A stretch of 45,410 nt of DNA from Planctomycetota bacterium (GCA_021781115.1 JAJXXL010000316.1:1-45410); one strand, 5' to 3'; shown: positions 9,310 to 19,533, counted from the first letter of the stretch. Numbers and translations are program-made. The notes: generated by a model from the letters alone, not told the origin.

Positions 9310-10335
9310 TTAGCCCGCCTCGTCCACATTGTCGCATGCGTCAAACTGCACGGTGCCCGGCCGCCACGCGACCGGCGCGGCGTTGCAATCGGGGGCAAGC
9401 ATGCGCCGGGCGAGGTTTTCGGCGGCCAGTGCGCGGTAGCCCAGGTAGCTGGTTGTGAGCCGCGGGTTGATTTCGACGACCAGCGGTTCGGCGTATTGCC
9501 GGGTGGGCAACAACAGGTCGATCCCAACATAGCCCCGCAGGCCCGAGACGCATTCGCAAGCCCGGCGCGCGAGGGCCTGCACCGCTTCAAGTTGCGCACA
9601 GCGCGCGGGCAGCCGCCCGCCGCCATAGCGAAATCGGCCGTCGGCTGAAAGATGTTGTTCGCACACTGGCCACACCTGCACCCCGCCCGCCGGCGAAACG
9701 ATCGCCGCGACAGACAGCGCCTGCCCGGCAATGTACGGCTGCCAGATCATGCCCTTCGCGACGGCCCGTGCGGTGAACTGCGGCAACAGTTCGCGAAATT
9801 CGTCGTGGTTTCGCACCAGAAACATTGCCTGAGATCCCGCCCCGTCGCGGGGCTTTACCACGGCGGGAAACCCGATCTCATCGCAAAAACGCGGGTCGAG
9901 AAGGTGTGTTTTGATCGTCGCCACGCCGCGGGTGTACCAATGCGACGCCAGCCGCCATTTGTCGGCACACAATTCTGCCGCCCCGCTCGATGGCCCCAGC
10001 AGGCGCCCGCCGGCCGCTTCGACCGCCCGGCAGCGGGCGGCGAGAATGCCGTCGAATTCGGGGGCGATCAGAAACGTAGCGTCGCATTCGACCGCGAGCC
10101 GTGCGAACAGCGACTGTTCTTCACTCGGGGCACGGGCAATATGCACTTCGACGCCATTCAGGCCGTGCGCACCCAGTGCGGCATCGTAGGTTGTTGCCAC
10201 GGTAACATCAGGAATTCCGGCGAAGTCGTGCACTGCCGCGCGCAGCATGGCCCGACCTTCGGCCGCAAGGCCTGGCGGCCGCAGGGTGTCGCCCCAGGCG
10301 CCGCAGCACAGATATTCGGAAACGAACAGTCGCAT
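9310..10335 (-). CDS. ATP-grasp domain protein, OrfY/MfnD-like
   Basis: N-terminus MRLFVSEYLCCG...LAAEGRAMLRAAVHDFA; ATP-grasp blocks FPAVVKPRDGAGSQAMFLV and YVGIDLLL...PLVVEINPRLTTSYLGYRAL. The start may be 10383 or the internal ATG near 10335. Confidence 0.75.
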   Translation of the reverse strand: MRLFVSEYLCCGAWGDTLRPPGLAAEGRAMLRAAVHDFAGIPDVTVATTYDAALGAHGLNGVEVHIARAPSEEQSLFARLAVECDATFLIAPEFDGILAARCRAVEAAGGRLLGPSSGAAELCADKWRLASHWYTRGVATIKTHLLDPRFCDEIGFPAVVKPRDGAGSQAMFLVRNHDEFRELLPQFTARAVAKGMIWQPYIAGQALSVAAIVSPAGGVQVWPVCEQHLSADGRFRYGGGRLPARCAQLEAVQALARRACECVSGLRGYVGIDLLLPTRQYAEPLVVEINPRLTTSYLGYRALAAENLARRMLAPDCNAAPVAWRPGTVQFDACDNVDEAG

Positions 10336-10392
10336 CGCGCGCGGCCGGGCCTGGTGCTCATGCAGGAGTGCGGAGTTCTCCAAACGCAGCCA

Positions 10393-10764
10393 TCAGCGGG
10401 CGGCCCCGACGACCAACTTCTGCAACAGCGTGAACTGCCGGCGATTGAGCTCAACCCGCAATTCGCACCCGGCATGGCGTTCGTCTGCCGTGCCATTTTC
10501 CTCCCACACGACTTCCGCGGGAAGATTAAAACAATGCCGCGCTCCGTCGCGCACTTCAATCAATATGCACTCCCCGCAAACGAGCGGCGTTTCGAGGCGA
10601 ATGCGAACGCCCGTGTGCGACACGTCGAGCAGTTCAGCCGCCAGAATTTCATCGGCCGCGGCCCGAGCGCGTAAAAAGCGGACGGTGCTGGTTGACTTCA
10701 ACCGGGGGTGAACCCTCCGGTCGGATTCTTTGCGCCGGTCAGTCGGAACACGACGATCAGACAT
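10393..10764 (-). CDS. PilZ-domain protein
   Basis: RRVHPRLKSTSTVRF...LLDVSHTGVRIRLETPL...AEVVWEENG...HAGCELRVELNRRQ. Confidence 0.75.
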   Translation of the reverse strand: MSDRRVPTDRRKESDRRVHPRLKSTSTVRFLRARAAADEILAAELLDVSHTGVRIRLETPLVCGECILIEVRDGARHCFNLPAEVVWEENGTADERHAGCELRVELNRRQFTLLQKLVVGAAR

Positions 10765-10967
10765 GTCAATCTCCGGTGGTGTGGCGATCCGAGCGCTGGC
10801 CTCGACGCGAAATGGCCCCCTATTTCTTTAGTGCGCCGCCGCCCCGCTGTCAAACCGCGGGGTAGTGATCGCGCGGGCGGCGGGCAAACGCCAAGCCGGC
10901 GCGCGCATTATGCCGAGCAGCCCGAACCTGACGATTGCACCGCCTGGCACGGATGCTGGACGCGGGC

Positions 10968-12125
10968 TCATTCGCCGCCCCCGGCTCCATCGGTGGGCGT
11001 CGGGTCGGTGCGCCGCGTCTTTCCTGCGCGAGTGGCCTTTTTGCCGGCATGTCCTTTTTTCGCGGCACCGCTGGCTTCGGTGCTGGTCCCGTCGCCTGCC
11101 GGCAGGTCGCCAGCATGATCGGCTTTGAACGCCTTGAGCATCCGATCGCGGCGCGACGGGTCGAGTTGGCGGATCAGCCGCGACAAATCTCCCTGAAACC
11201 GTGGAAAAATCTCGGAGTGGGCCTCCATGTACCGGCGGGTGATTTCGGCCGGCTGGTCTTCGAGCGGCAGGCTCATGATTTCATCGCGTTCACGGCCTTT
11301 GAGGCTTTCGAAGAATTCTGTCCGCGTGACGGCGTCGGGCTTGAGACGCTCGCGCTCGGCCCGCAGGCCCGACTGAATCAGCATCATCAGCCGAAACCGC
11401 TTCTGTTCGGGCGATCGGCCTTCGACGACGACCCGCTGGTGGGTTTTGTCAGAAATCTGGTGGGCCATTTCCTGAACGAGGTGCGGATACCCGGACGAAT
11501 TGCAAAGTGGCCGCTTTTCAGGCGTTTGGGCGGTCAGCCACGATTCCAGAATCAGGGTGAACCTGGGCAACCCTTGCAGTGACTCCAGGCGCGTCCTTTG
11601 CGCGGGGGGCAATACCGGGCGAACCTCGGCTTCGAGGATTTTCATGACGGCCGTCAGGTCTTGCAGGCTGAGCGCGGTCATTCCCGCTCCGCCAGACATC
11701 TGCTGCAACACCGAGGGAGAAATCGGCTTGGGCGTGGTTCGCAGCTTGCGGACCAGCTTTTCCCGCAGCGCGGGGTCGGTTTCACGCCGCAGGTCATCGT
11801 GCTCGCCCGGGTTCAATGTGCCCACCCAGCGGTAATAGGCATCCATAATGCTTTTCAGGTTGCCCCCCGAACGCGTGTCTTCTTCAAGCTCCTCGTGCAA
11901 CTGCTTGAGCCGTTGCCGCTCGGCCTCGGGCAGTGCCTGGTATTGCCTGAAATTCCGGGCGAGGCGGGCGCGGTCGGCCGGTGGCAGGGCCAGGAGCCGC
12001 TTCTCGCGTTCGGCCCGCGATTCGGCCTGCGCCGTCGCTGCTGGCAGCCAAAGCAGCATGAGCAACAGCGCGGCCGCAACCCACCCCCTCGGGCGAAGTT
12101 CAATGAGGCGTCGTGGGCTGAACAT
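10968..12125 (-). CDS. Hypothetical exported protein, DUF3106-like, with a basic C-terminus
   Basis: Signal peptide MFSPRRLIELRPRGWVAAALLLMLLWLPAATAQA, then LLALPPADRARLARNFRQYQALPEAERQRLK. Overlaps the anti-sigma stop by 26 nt. Confidence 0.6.
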   Translation of the reverse strand: MFSPRRLIELRPRGWVAAALLLMLLWLPAATAQAESRAEREKRLLALPPADRARLARNFRQYQALPEAERQRLKQLHEELEEDTRSGGNLKSIMDAYYRWVGTLNPGEHDDLRRETDPALREKLVRKLRTTPKPISPSVLQQMSGGAGMTALSLQDLTAVMKILEAEVRPVLPPAQRTRLESLQGLPRFTLILESWLTAQTPEKRPLCNSSGYPHLVQEMAHQISDKTHQRVVVEGRSPEQKRFRLMMLIQSGLRAERERLKPDAVTRTEFFESLKGRERDEIMSLPLEDQPAEITRRYMEAHSEIFPRFQGDLSRLIRQLDPSRRDRMLKAFKADHAGDLPAGDGTSTEASGAAKKGHAGKKATRAGKTRRTDPTPTDGAGGGE

Positions 12126-12606
12126 TGAAGGTTCCGTGTTTGCGCAGTTCGCGAAGAAACTCGATTTGACCAACTTCGGTGAGCTGATCATACTGTTCGA
12201 TAATCGGCAAGTCGTCGAGCAACATGTCGGCCTCAGTGGGCGCCCACCGATTCGTGGCCGAGTAACCAACCCAGGCGCTCAGGGCCAAGGCGGCGGCCCA
12301 GCCAGCGAACACGCCGCCCCGGCGGGCGTTTTGAAACCAGGGCTGTGTGCGAAATTCTCGGCGGGGCGCGTTCAGCACCTGCAATTGCGACACGGTGTTC
12401 TGCGTGAACGTTCCCGATGCCACCACCCGCGGCAACTCGCCCAGCACGTCCCAGGTGCGCGACAGCATGTTCACTTCGTGGCGGGCCACTTCGCTGCGGG
12501 CCAGCACCTGTTCAATTTCCTGGGCAGCCCGCTCGTCGAGTTCGCCGTCGAGATACGCGACAAGGTTCTCGCGCTGCTCGGTCGATAATCGCGGGATCTT
12601 TTGCAT
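12100..12606 (-). CDS. Anti-sigma factor-like, single-TM protein
   Basis: LSTEQRENLVAYLDGELDERAAQEIEQVLARSEVARHEVNMLSRTWDVLGELPR followed by one TM segment. Immediately downstream of an ECF sigma factor. Confidence 0.75.
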   Translation of the reverse strand: MQKIPRLSTEQRENLVAYLDGELDERAAQEIEQVLARSEVARHEVNMLSRTWDVLGELPRVVASGTFTQNTVSQLQVLNAPRREFRTQPWFQNARRGGVFAGWAAALALSAWVGYSATNRWAPTEADMLLDDLPIIEQYDQLTEVGQIEFLRELRKHGTFNVQPTTPH

Positions 12607-12610
12607 GACT

Positions 12611-13273
12611 TTACTCGCCGTTGTCGGCAGGCTGCGTTCCGTAATGAATATAGGGTTCGAGCTTTTCGCGCAGGTTATCGCGTGCCCGCGACAACAGCGA
12701 TTTGACCGCCGCGGGCGACATTTCCAGCGTGGTGCCGATATCGATGTAACTCATTTCCTCGAATTTGTGCAGCAGTACGGCCAGCCGCTGCCGTTCGTTC
12801 AGACCGTCGAGCGCTGCCCGCACGACCTCGCGCAGCTCGGTCTTGTCGAGTTGCCGGGCCGGCATGAGCGCCGACTTCTCGGCCAGAATCTGCTCCGCCG
12901 GCCGCGGCCCCAGTGGCCCTGAGTCATTCGTGCGCAGCGAAACCTCGCGTTTGCGCCCCTTGTCGCGGCGACGGTTGCTGGCCAGGTTGCTGGCAATACG
13001 AAACAGCCAGGTGGCGAATTTTGCGGTCGGTTCATAACCCTGGCGGGCGCGGTAAACTTTGAGAAACACCTCCTGCGCCAAATCTTCGGCAGATTCCTGA
13101 TTGGATACAAGATGATACAGCAGCCCCACCAGGCGATCCTGGTAACTCGTCACCAACTCGGTGAACGCAGCTTCGTCGCCCTCCTTGACGCGCAGCATCA
13201 GCCTGACGTCGGGATCGCGAAGCACCGGGTTTTCGTCGGTATCGCTCAGAGTCACGTTAGTCCGTTCGGGCAT
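12611..13273 (-). CDS. RNA polymerase ECF-type sigma-70 family factor
   Basis: FTELVTSYQDRLVGLLYHLVSNQESAEDLAQEVFLKVYRAR (sigma2) and LNERQRLAVLLHKFEEMSYIDIGTTLEMSPAAVKSLLSRARDNLREKL (sigma4). Confidence 0.93.
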   Translation of the reverse strand: MPERTNVTLSDTDENPVLRDPDVRLMLRVKEGDEAAFTELVTSYQDRLVGLLYHLVSNQESAEDLAQEVFLKVYRARQGYEPTAKFATWLFRIASNLASNRRRDKGRKREVSLRTNDSGPLGPRPAEQILAEKSALMPARQLDKTELREVVRAALDGLNERQRLAVLLHKFEEMSYIDIGTTLEMSPAAVKSLLSRARDNLREKLEPYIHYGTQPADNGE

Positions 13274-13518
13274 TGCACAGGGGCCTGATGATCAAACCCC
13301 GATCGGGCTCGGGGGTTTCTCGCAATTTCCTCACGCGAGCCGATTTGCAGGTTCCCTGATTATAGGTTTATTTTTCCGCGTGCGTTAGCGTAGAATAAAC
13401 CACGCCCCCGCTTCAAACCTTGATCCGCCCGCAGTGGCCGCCAGCCTGCTGCCTGCCACAGCGACTGCGGCGGCTCACAGCCTGGCCGCTGTGCCGTACC
13501 CAACGGAAAGACCTTGCA

Positions 13519-14751
13519 ATGTCAATTTCCTGCCTGCCGTTGGGATATTGTACAAATGTTCACAGCGCGCAAACTGTCGCTGGCGTGCTCGCCAATCTGG
13601 ATCGGTTTACGGTTCCCGTGGGCCAGAACCTGCGTCGGCCAATCGCTGCCGGGTTATGGCTGCCCCGGTCCGTTGCGAGTGAGCTTGTAACGGGGCAAGG
13701 TGTCGCCCGGTTTCGTGTCGAACTCGAGCACCGTGGCCTGACCTGCCACACGCTGAACGCATTTCCATATGGCGATTTTCATCGTTCCAGGGTGAAAGAA
13801 GACGTTTACTTTCCCGACTGGGCCGATCCTGCCCGGCTGAGTTACACCAGCGATTGTGCCGCCGTGCTTGCCGGGTTGCTGCCTGAGGGGGGCGAAGGCA
13901 GTATTTCAACCGTTCCTCTGGGGTTTAAGGGGTACCCGCACGGCGCCAAACATCGGGCACAATGTCTCGGGCAACTGCTCGACTTGGCCCGCCGTCTCGC
14001 CCGGCTGCGCGATGAGACGGGGCGCACCATTCGCCTTGCAATCGAACCCGAGCCGATGTGCCTTCTCGAAACAACGGCCGAACTTGCTGGCTTTTTCGGC
14101 AGTTTATGGCAACACGCCGCCGCCGAGGGAATTCTGGAATCGGCCCGCCGGCATCTGGGCGCATGTTTTGATGTGTGCCATCAGGCGGTGGAATTTGAAG
14201 ACATTGCCACTTCCATCGGCACGTTGCGCGAAAGCGACATCCGGATCAACAAGGTGCACGTCACCTGTGCCCTTGAGCTCGAAGCGCCGGCTGGCAACCT
14301 CGAAGCCCGTCAGGCGCTGGCACAATACGCCGAAGAACGATACCTGCACCAGACGTTTGCCCATTCGGCCGACGGGCAGGTGTTTCGGCATCTCGACCTC
14401 ACCGCCGAACTTGCCCTCGATCCACCGCCGGAAATGCGCGATGCCCGGTGCTGGCGCATTCATTTTCACGTGCCCGTCGATTGCGAACGGCTGGGCCCGC
14501 TGAAAACGACCCGCGCCGAACTTCACCAGGCCCTGGTCGCGATCGCGGCGCTCGATTATGCCCCGCACCTGGAAGTCGAAACCTACACTTGGCCTGTGCT
14601 GCCGGGTAGTCGCCAGCAGCTTGTCGACCAGATGCTGATCGATGGTTTGACGCGTGAAATGTCGGCAACGCACGCTCTGATTCGGGAAATTGGGGCGAAT
14701 TCCGGCAAAACCATCAGCCCGGTGGCATTCGGCCCGGCCGAATCCGCTTGA
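13519..14751 (+). CDS. eboE: EboE-like metabolite traffic protein (sugar-isomerase TIM-barrel family)
   Basis: PLGYCTNVHSAQTVAGVLANLDRFTVPV, LTCHTLNAFPYGDFHRSRVKEDVYFPDWADPARLSYT, STVPLGFKG, CFDVCHQAVEFED, RIHFHVPVD; recognised as EboE by eye. Confidence 0.85.
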   Translation: MSISCLPLGYCTNVHSAQTVAGVLANLDRFTVPVGQNLRRPIAAGLWLPRSVASELVTGQGVARFRVELEHRGLTCHTLNAFPYGDFHRSRVKEDVYFPDWADPARLSYTSDCAAVLAGLLPEGGEGSISTVPLGFKGYPHGAKHRAQCLGQLLDLARRLARLRDETGRTIRLAIEPEPMCLLETTAELAGFFGSLWQHAAAEGILESARRHLGACFDVCHQAVEFEDIATSIGTLRESDIRINKVHVTCALELEAPAGNLEARQALAQYAEERYLHQTFAHSADGQVFRHLDLTAELALDPPPEMRDARCWRIHFHVPVDCERLGPLKTTRAELHQALVAIAALDYAPHLEVETYTWPVLPGSRQQLVDQMLIDGLTREMSATHALIREIGANSGKTISPVAFGPAESA

Positions 14752-14928
14752 CGATATTTCGCCGATCGGTTATTCACACCGCCCACTTGACCGGTTCGCA
14801 CGCGGAAATCCATGCAGTCGTTTGCGGCGTCCGCTTGCTTATGCCACTGTTTCAAACGGGCGATGTGGCTGGTGAGTTGCCACTTCTTTCATATCGCACT
14901 TGCCTTTGCGCCGAATTCAGGTTGCCGA

Positions 14929-16755
14929 ATGGAGCCCTGCCACGACAGATTGACCCCGCCCGACCAGCAAGATTCTCTGGCGTCGAATGCGTGGGCAGGC
15001 AGCTTGGCGCTGCGCTTGTTGCCGGCGCTGCTTTTGGCCGGCCTCGGAATGGCGGCGCTGATGATTGACATGCCCCTGTCGCGGGCCCTCGTCAAAGGCG
15101 ATGCGCTGCTGGCGTTCGACAAGGTGCTCGAAGCCGTCGAACCGTTCGGGCATGCCGTGGCGGTCAGCCTGCTGGTTGTGGGCATTTTTATTTGCGACGT
15201 CAGGCGGCGCGGCGCTGTCGCCCGGGTGCTCGCGGCAGCGCTCGGCGCGGGGCTGGCCGCCGATGGCATCAAACTGCTCGTGGCGCGGGTTCGCCCCTAC
15301 GACTACAATCTCGAAGGCGGCGTGTTCCAGTCGTTTGGCGGCATATTGCCAGGCCTCTTGTCGCCGGGCGGGGGGCACAGTTTTCCTTCGGCACATGTCG
15401 CCACGTCGATGGGGCTGTGTGTGGCACTCACGGCAATGTTTCCCCGCGGGCGCTGGTGGTTCGCGTTCGTAACGGGGCTGGTGGCATTACAGCGTGTCGA
15501 AACCGGTGCGCACTTCCTCAGCGATGCGCTGTGGGGCGCCGCGGTCGGGTGGGCGTTTGCACTTGCGCTATTTCGCCCCAACCCGCTCGGTCGCTGGTTT
15601 GATCGGCTTGAAGCCCGCTGGCCTCGCCCTGCCGGTACCGGCCCCGGGCGGCCCGCTACGGGCGCTGAAATCGCCGTCGCACCGGGTATTGCTGGCGAAA
15701 GCGGCCCGTCACTGTGTTCTGTTGCGCAATTCGCGACCCGCCCGGAGTGTTCTCCCATGCGTTTCGACGTGAAATCCTTGTCGCTGGTCATTCCGGTGTT
15801 CAATGAACGCGACAACATTCCCCGGATTGACAAGGCGCTCAAGCCGGTGCTGGCGGCCCTTGGCCTTGAATGCGAAATTATTTTCGTCGATGACGGTTCG
15901 ACTGATGGCTCGGCCGAGCAGTTGCAACGCCTTGCCTTTGCCGACCGCCGCGTGAAAGTCGTCACCTTCCGCCGCAACTTCGGCCAGACCGCCGCCATGA
16001 GCGCCGGGATCCGCCTCGCGGCGGGCGACGCGATCGTCCTGCTCGACGGCGACCTGCAAAACGACCCGGGCGACATTCCCATGATGCTCGCCCGGCTCAG
16101 CGAGGGGTACGACCTGATTCACGGCTGGCGGAAGGATCGGCACGACCGGTTTCTCGACCGCCGGCTGCCTTCCATGATCGCCAATTGGCTGATCTCGAAA
16201 GTGACTGGGTTTCCCGTGCATGACCTGGGCTGCACGCTGAAAGTCATCCGTCGTGAAATCGCACAGGAACTCAATCTGTACGGCGAGATGCACCGGTTTA
16301 TTCCGGTTTTGGCTCATTGCCGCGGAGCCCGGTGCGCCGAGGTTGTCACGCGGCACCATGCGCGGCAATTCGGCGAATCGAAGTACGGCATTTCACGCAC
16401 ACTGCGGGTGATTTTCGACCTGATCACCGTGCAGTTCCTGACGCACTATTTCACCAGTCCGATGAAGCTGTTCGGCAAATTGGGCGCGGCCTGCGTGGGG
16501 TTGGGCGGGTGCTCGGCCCTGGCGACGCTGGCCATGAAAATCTTCCAGCAAATCGACATGACCGGCAACCCGCTGCTGCTGGCGAGCGTGTTCGCTGTCA
16601 TGTTGGGTATGCAATTCTTCTGCTTGGGTGTGCTGGGCGAAGTTTCGGTGCGAACCTACTATGAATCTCAAAACCGGGCGTCGTACGCCATTCGCGGTCT
16701 GACCAATTTCGACACAACCGGCAGCGAGGCGGGCAACCAGTCGCGCGCCGCCTGA
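14929..16755 (+). CDS. PAP2 phosphatase fused to a family-2 (DPM/GtrB-type) polyprenyl-phosphate glycosyltransferase
   Basis: Intact PAP2 motifs [17 protein letters not shown] and [11 protein letters not shown], then GT2 motifs [22 protein letters not shown] and [12 protein letters not shown] plus two C-terminal TM helices, with no stop codon between. Confidence 0.85.
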   Translation: MEPCHDRLTPPDQQDSLASNAWAGSLALRLLPALLLAGLGMAALMIDMPLSRALVKGDALLAFDKVLEAVEPFGHAVAVSLLVVGIFICDVRRRGAVARVLAAALGAGLAADGIKLLVARVRPYDYNLEGGVFQSFGGILPGLLSPGGGHSFPSAHVATSMGLCVALTAMFPRGRWWFAFVTGLVALQRVETGAHFLSDALWGAAVGWAFALALFRPNPLGRWFDRLEARWPRPAGTGPGRPATGAEIAVAPGIAGESGPSLCSVAQFATRPECSPMRFDVKSLSLVIPVFNERDNIPRIDKALKPVLAALGLECEIIFVDDGSTDGSAEQLQRLAFADRRVKVVTFRRNFGQTAAMSAGIRLAAGDAIVLLDGDLQNDPGDIPMMLARLSEGYDLIHGWRKDRHDRFLDRRLPSMIANWLISKVTGFPVHDLGCTLKVIRREIAQELNLYGEMHRFIPVLAHCRGARCAEVVTRHHARQFGESKYGISRTLRVIFDLITVQFLTHYFTSPMKLFGKLGAACVGLGGCSALATLAMKIFQQIDMTGNPLLLASVFAVMLGMQFFCLGVLGEVSVRTYYESQNRASYAIRGLTNFDTTGSEAGNQSRAA

Positions 16756-16779
16756 ACAACGCTGGTTGCAGGATTCGGC

Positions 16780-17241
16780 TCACCCTGTTGTCAGCGACTT
16801 CTCGAAGATGACGAGGTTGTCGCCGCGATCGGGATCCCAGCGAATTCCGACGATGTCGTACATCCGGGCGATCGCCAGGTGCAGCATCGGGCGGTGCTGG
16901 TTATGGCATTCAAAGCGAATCGACTCATAACCTTGCTCGGCCGCCCAGCTATGCACGGCGTCCATGAGTTGCGAGGCAATGCCCTGCCGCCGCTTGGAAT
17001 TCGCCACCCCGTAAAACCACGAGAAATACACGGTCGGTTTCAATTCAAAGCCAATGTAAAACCCGGCCGGCTCGCCGTACAGGCTTGCCACCAGCATCAG
17101 CACATTGCACCGACCTTGAAAACGTCGGCGAAAAAATGCGGCGTCGCGCGGGGGGCGAAAGACCTGGCTGTACAGGTCGGCAATCACGGGAATATCGGCC
17201 GGCCCCACGATGTCGATCTTCGCTTCCGCCATAGCGCACAC
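16780..17241 (-). CDS. GNAT-family N-acetyltransferase
   Basis: FYGVANSKRRQGIASQLMDAVHSWAAEQGYESIRFECHN is an acetyl-CoA-binding GNAT core. Confidence 0.82.
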   Translation of the reverse strand: MCAMAEAKIDIVGPADIPVIADLYSQVFRPPRDAAFFRRRFQGRCNVLMLVASLYGEPAGFYIGFELKPTVYFSWFYGVANSKRRQGIASQLMDAVHSWAAEQGYESIRFECHNQHRPMLHLAIARMYDIVGIRWDPDRGDNLVIFEKSLTTG

Positions 17242-17414
17242 CTGTCCTCAAAGATTGCGGGCAGTACAAATCGAAAACCTGCGGCTGACTGTAGCGGAAC
17301 CCGCATCGAAACACAATTTCAGCAAGACTGAATTGGTGACCAGTGTTCGGCTTTCGGTGTTGCGTGTGATTTCGGCTATCCGAACGCGACAGTGGCAATC
17401 CGACAACCGACACT

Positions 17415-18473
17415 TCACCGCCGCAGCGGCAACGCAACCCGGCGGCCGGTTTTAGCGGCCTGGTAAATCGCCAGGATGATTTCGACGCTTTTGCGGCCTT
17501 CTTCGCCGCCGACAAGGGGCGCGCCGCCCGTGCGAACGGCGGTGACAAAATCCTTGAGCTGTTCGTAATGACCGCGATATGAAATCGCCCGCGGGTCGCT
17601 GGCCCCACCCCCCCCGCCGACCTTGCGGGCGAACCGCTGGCGGATTGCAGAGTCTGACCGGGCCGCCGGTTCGAACTGCCACAGCAGGATGTCATCCTGC
17701 TCGACGATGACCGACCCCTTTGTACCGTGAATTTCCGTCTTCTTGAGCAACCCTGGAAAAACGCTCGTGGCGGCTTCGATGACGCCCAGCGCTCCATTCC
17801 GAAACCGCAGCGCCGCCACGCCCGTGTCTTCGACTTCGATTCGTTCGTGGGCCAGTGTGCCGGTCAGTGCGGTCACGTCGGCGACGTCGCCCATGAACCA
17901 TTGCAGCAGGTCGACGTTATGAATCGCCTGGTTCATGTACGCCCCACCGCCGTCGAGCTTCCATGTGCCGCGCCAGCCCCCGCTGTCGTAATACGCCTGG
18001 GTCCGCCACCACTTGACATAGGTGTCGCCCAGTGTCAATCGGCCAAACCGGCCCGCCTCAATCGCCTGCTTGAGGGCGATGTTTGCCGGGCTGAACCTCG
18101 ACGGGAAAATCGTGCACAACTGCACGCTATGCTTGTGGCAGGCGGCGATCAGGCGGTCGCACCGCGCCAGCGTGACTTCGAGCGGCTTTTCGACGACCAC
18201 ATGCTTGCCCGCCGCCGCCGCCGCAACCGCCGGTTCGAGATGCGCCCCGCTGGGCGTGCAGATATTGACGATGTCGAGCCCCGCATGTTTCAGGAACTCG
18301 GCATAGTCGGTGTAGATCGCACACCCGCCGACCAGCTCGGCGACTTTACGCCCATTTTCAGGGCGGCTGGTAAACACAGCGCAAACCGAGGCGCCGCGAA
18401 TGTCTTGAATGGCCCGCGCATGAAACTCGGCAATCATGCCGCAGCCAACAATGCCAAACCCGATTTTGCTCAT
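17415..18473 (-). CDS. Gfo/Idh/MocA-family oxidoreductase
   Basis: IGFGIVGCGMIAEFHARAIQD Rossmann motif; KHVVVEKPLEVTLA; GGWRGTWKLDGGGAYMNQAIHNVDLLQWFMG. Confidence 0.93.
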   Translation of the reverse strand: MSKIGFGIVGCGMIAEFHARAIQDIRGASVCAVFTSRPENGRKVAELVGGCAIYTDYAEFLKHAGLDIVNICTPSGAHLEPAVAAAAAGKHVVVEKPLEVTLARCDRLIAACHKHSVQLCTIFPSRFSPANIALKQAIEAGRFGRLTLGDTYVKWWRTQAYYDSGGWRGTWKLDGGGAYMNQAIHNVDLLQWFMGDVADVTALTGTLAHERIEVEDTGVAALRFRNGALGVIEAATSVFPGLLKKTEIHGTKGSVIVEQDDILLWQFEPAARSDSAIRQRFARKVGGGGGASDPRAISYRGHYEQLKDFVTAVRTGGAPLVGGEEGRKSVEIILAIYQAAKTGRRVALPLRR

Positions 18474-18539
18474 GGAATTGCGCTGACGAGTGACAATCGG
18501 TGACCGAATACCTTGATGACAACGGGTGCGTGTTTTGGG

Positions 18540-19130
18540 TTACGGGGTGATGGGTTGAACGGGCGGCTGGGCGCTGAGTGCGGGCGACGCACCTTCGGCG
18601 GCGTGGCATGGATTCAGCATTGCAGCCAGGCCGATCGGGGCGCCCAGTTGTTCCAGTTCGGTTTGGACGTGTTCGGGGTCGATTCCAGGCGGAATCGCCA
18701 GGCCCAGCACCATGCGGAAGGAACTGGTCGGCTTCTCACTGACGGCGTAAAGTGATGTGATATCAATGCCGTCACGCGCCAGGCGGGCGGAGATCTGGCC
18801 GATCACACCGGGCGTGTCGCGACCGGTGAGCGTGAGGAGATACTGCTTGACGCCCGGTTCGGAATCCGTTTGCATTTGCTCTTGTACGGGGTCCATGAGG
18901 CACACGCGGGGCGAAAACGGACGGCACACGCCCTGAATGTGATTCACAATGACTTCCGGATCGCGATGTTCGGGAAAATCGGCGGCGAGAATAATCGTGC
19001 AGAACCGGGAAATGACGGTCTGGCTGGTTTCATGAATGTCGCCGCCCAACTCGGCCAGAGCCGTTCCGAGCGCTGCCAGCAGCCCGGTCCGGTTGGCCGC
19101 CGTCAGCCCGATCACATAACGCTTGTTCAC
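18540..19130 (-). CDS. ACT-domain protein, GcvR-like regulator
   Basis: Two ACT modules: YVIGLTAANRTGLLAALGTALAELGGDIHETSQTV and YLLTLTGRDTPGVIGQISARLARDGIDITSLYAV. Probable GTG start in the 18540..19187 ORF. Confidence 0.75.
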   Translation of the reverse strand: MNKRYVIGLTAANRTGLLAALGTALAELGGDIHETSQTVISRFCTIILAADFPEHRDPEVIVNHIQGVCRPFSPRVCLMDPVQEQMQTDSEPGVKQYLLTLTGRDTPGVIGQISARLARDGIDITSLYAVSEKPTSSFRMVLGLAIPPGIDPEHVQTELEQLGAPIGLAAMLNPCHAAEGASPALSAQPPVQPITP

Positions 19131-19227
19131 TGGCGTGGTTCCTTGATGCAGGTGCGCCCGCGAGAATTGTAGCAAACCGGCGCGCATTCGCCATCACCTC
19201 GGGTCGCGGCACGCTGTCGCTGCCGAT

Positions 19228-19533
19228 TCATGGCCCCGGCGGGTTTCCTGAAATCCGCTGTTTGATTCGCTTGAGCAGAACTTTGGCCCACACAAATTCC
19301 GTGGCAAGAATCGCCAGCCCGAGAGGAATGACGATGATGGCCGGCCCTGGCGACACGATCATGACAACTCCCACGAGCAGCACTGTCATGCCCGCCACGA
19401 ACACGAACGCCCGATAGAGAACCTTCGGTGCTCCTTGCAGCGTCGTCTTTGAGGCCGGCGGGCGCTCGTGCCGATCGGGTTCAGGGTTTGAGTCGCTTGT
19501 GAGCGGCGATGGTGGATAATCAGCGTCCTTCAT
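19228..19533 (-). CDS. PGPGW-type putative transmembrane protein
   Basis: VLVGVVMIVSPGPAIIVIPLGLAILATEFVWAKVLLKRIKQRI. Confidence 0.7.
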   Translation of the reverse strand: MKDADYPPSPLTSDSNPEPDRHERPPASKTTLQGAPKVLYRAFVFVAGMTVLLVGVVMIVSPGPAIIVIPLGLAILATEFVWAKVLLKRIKQRISGNPPGP

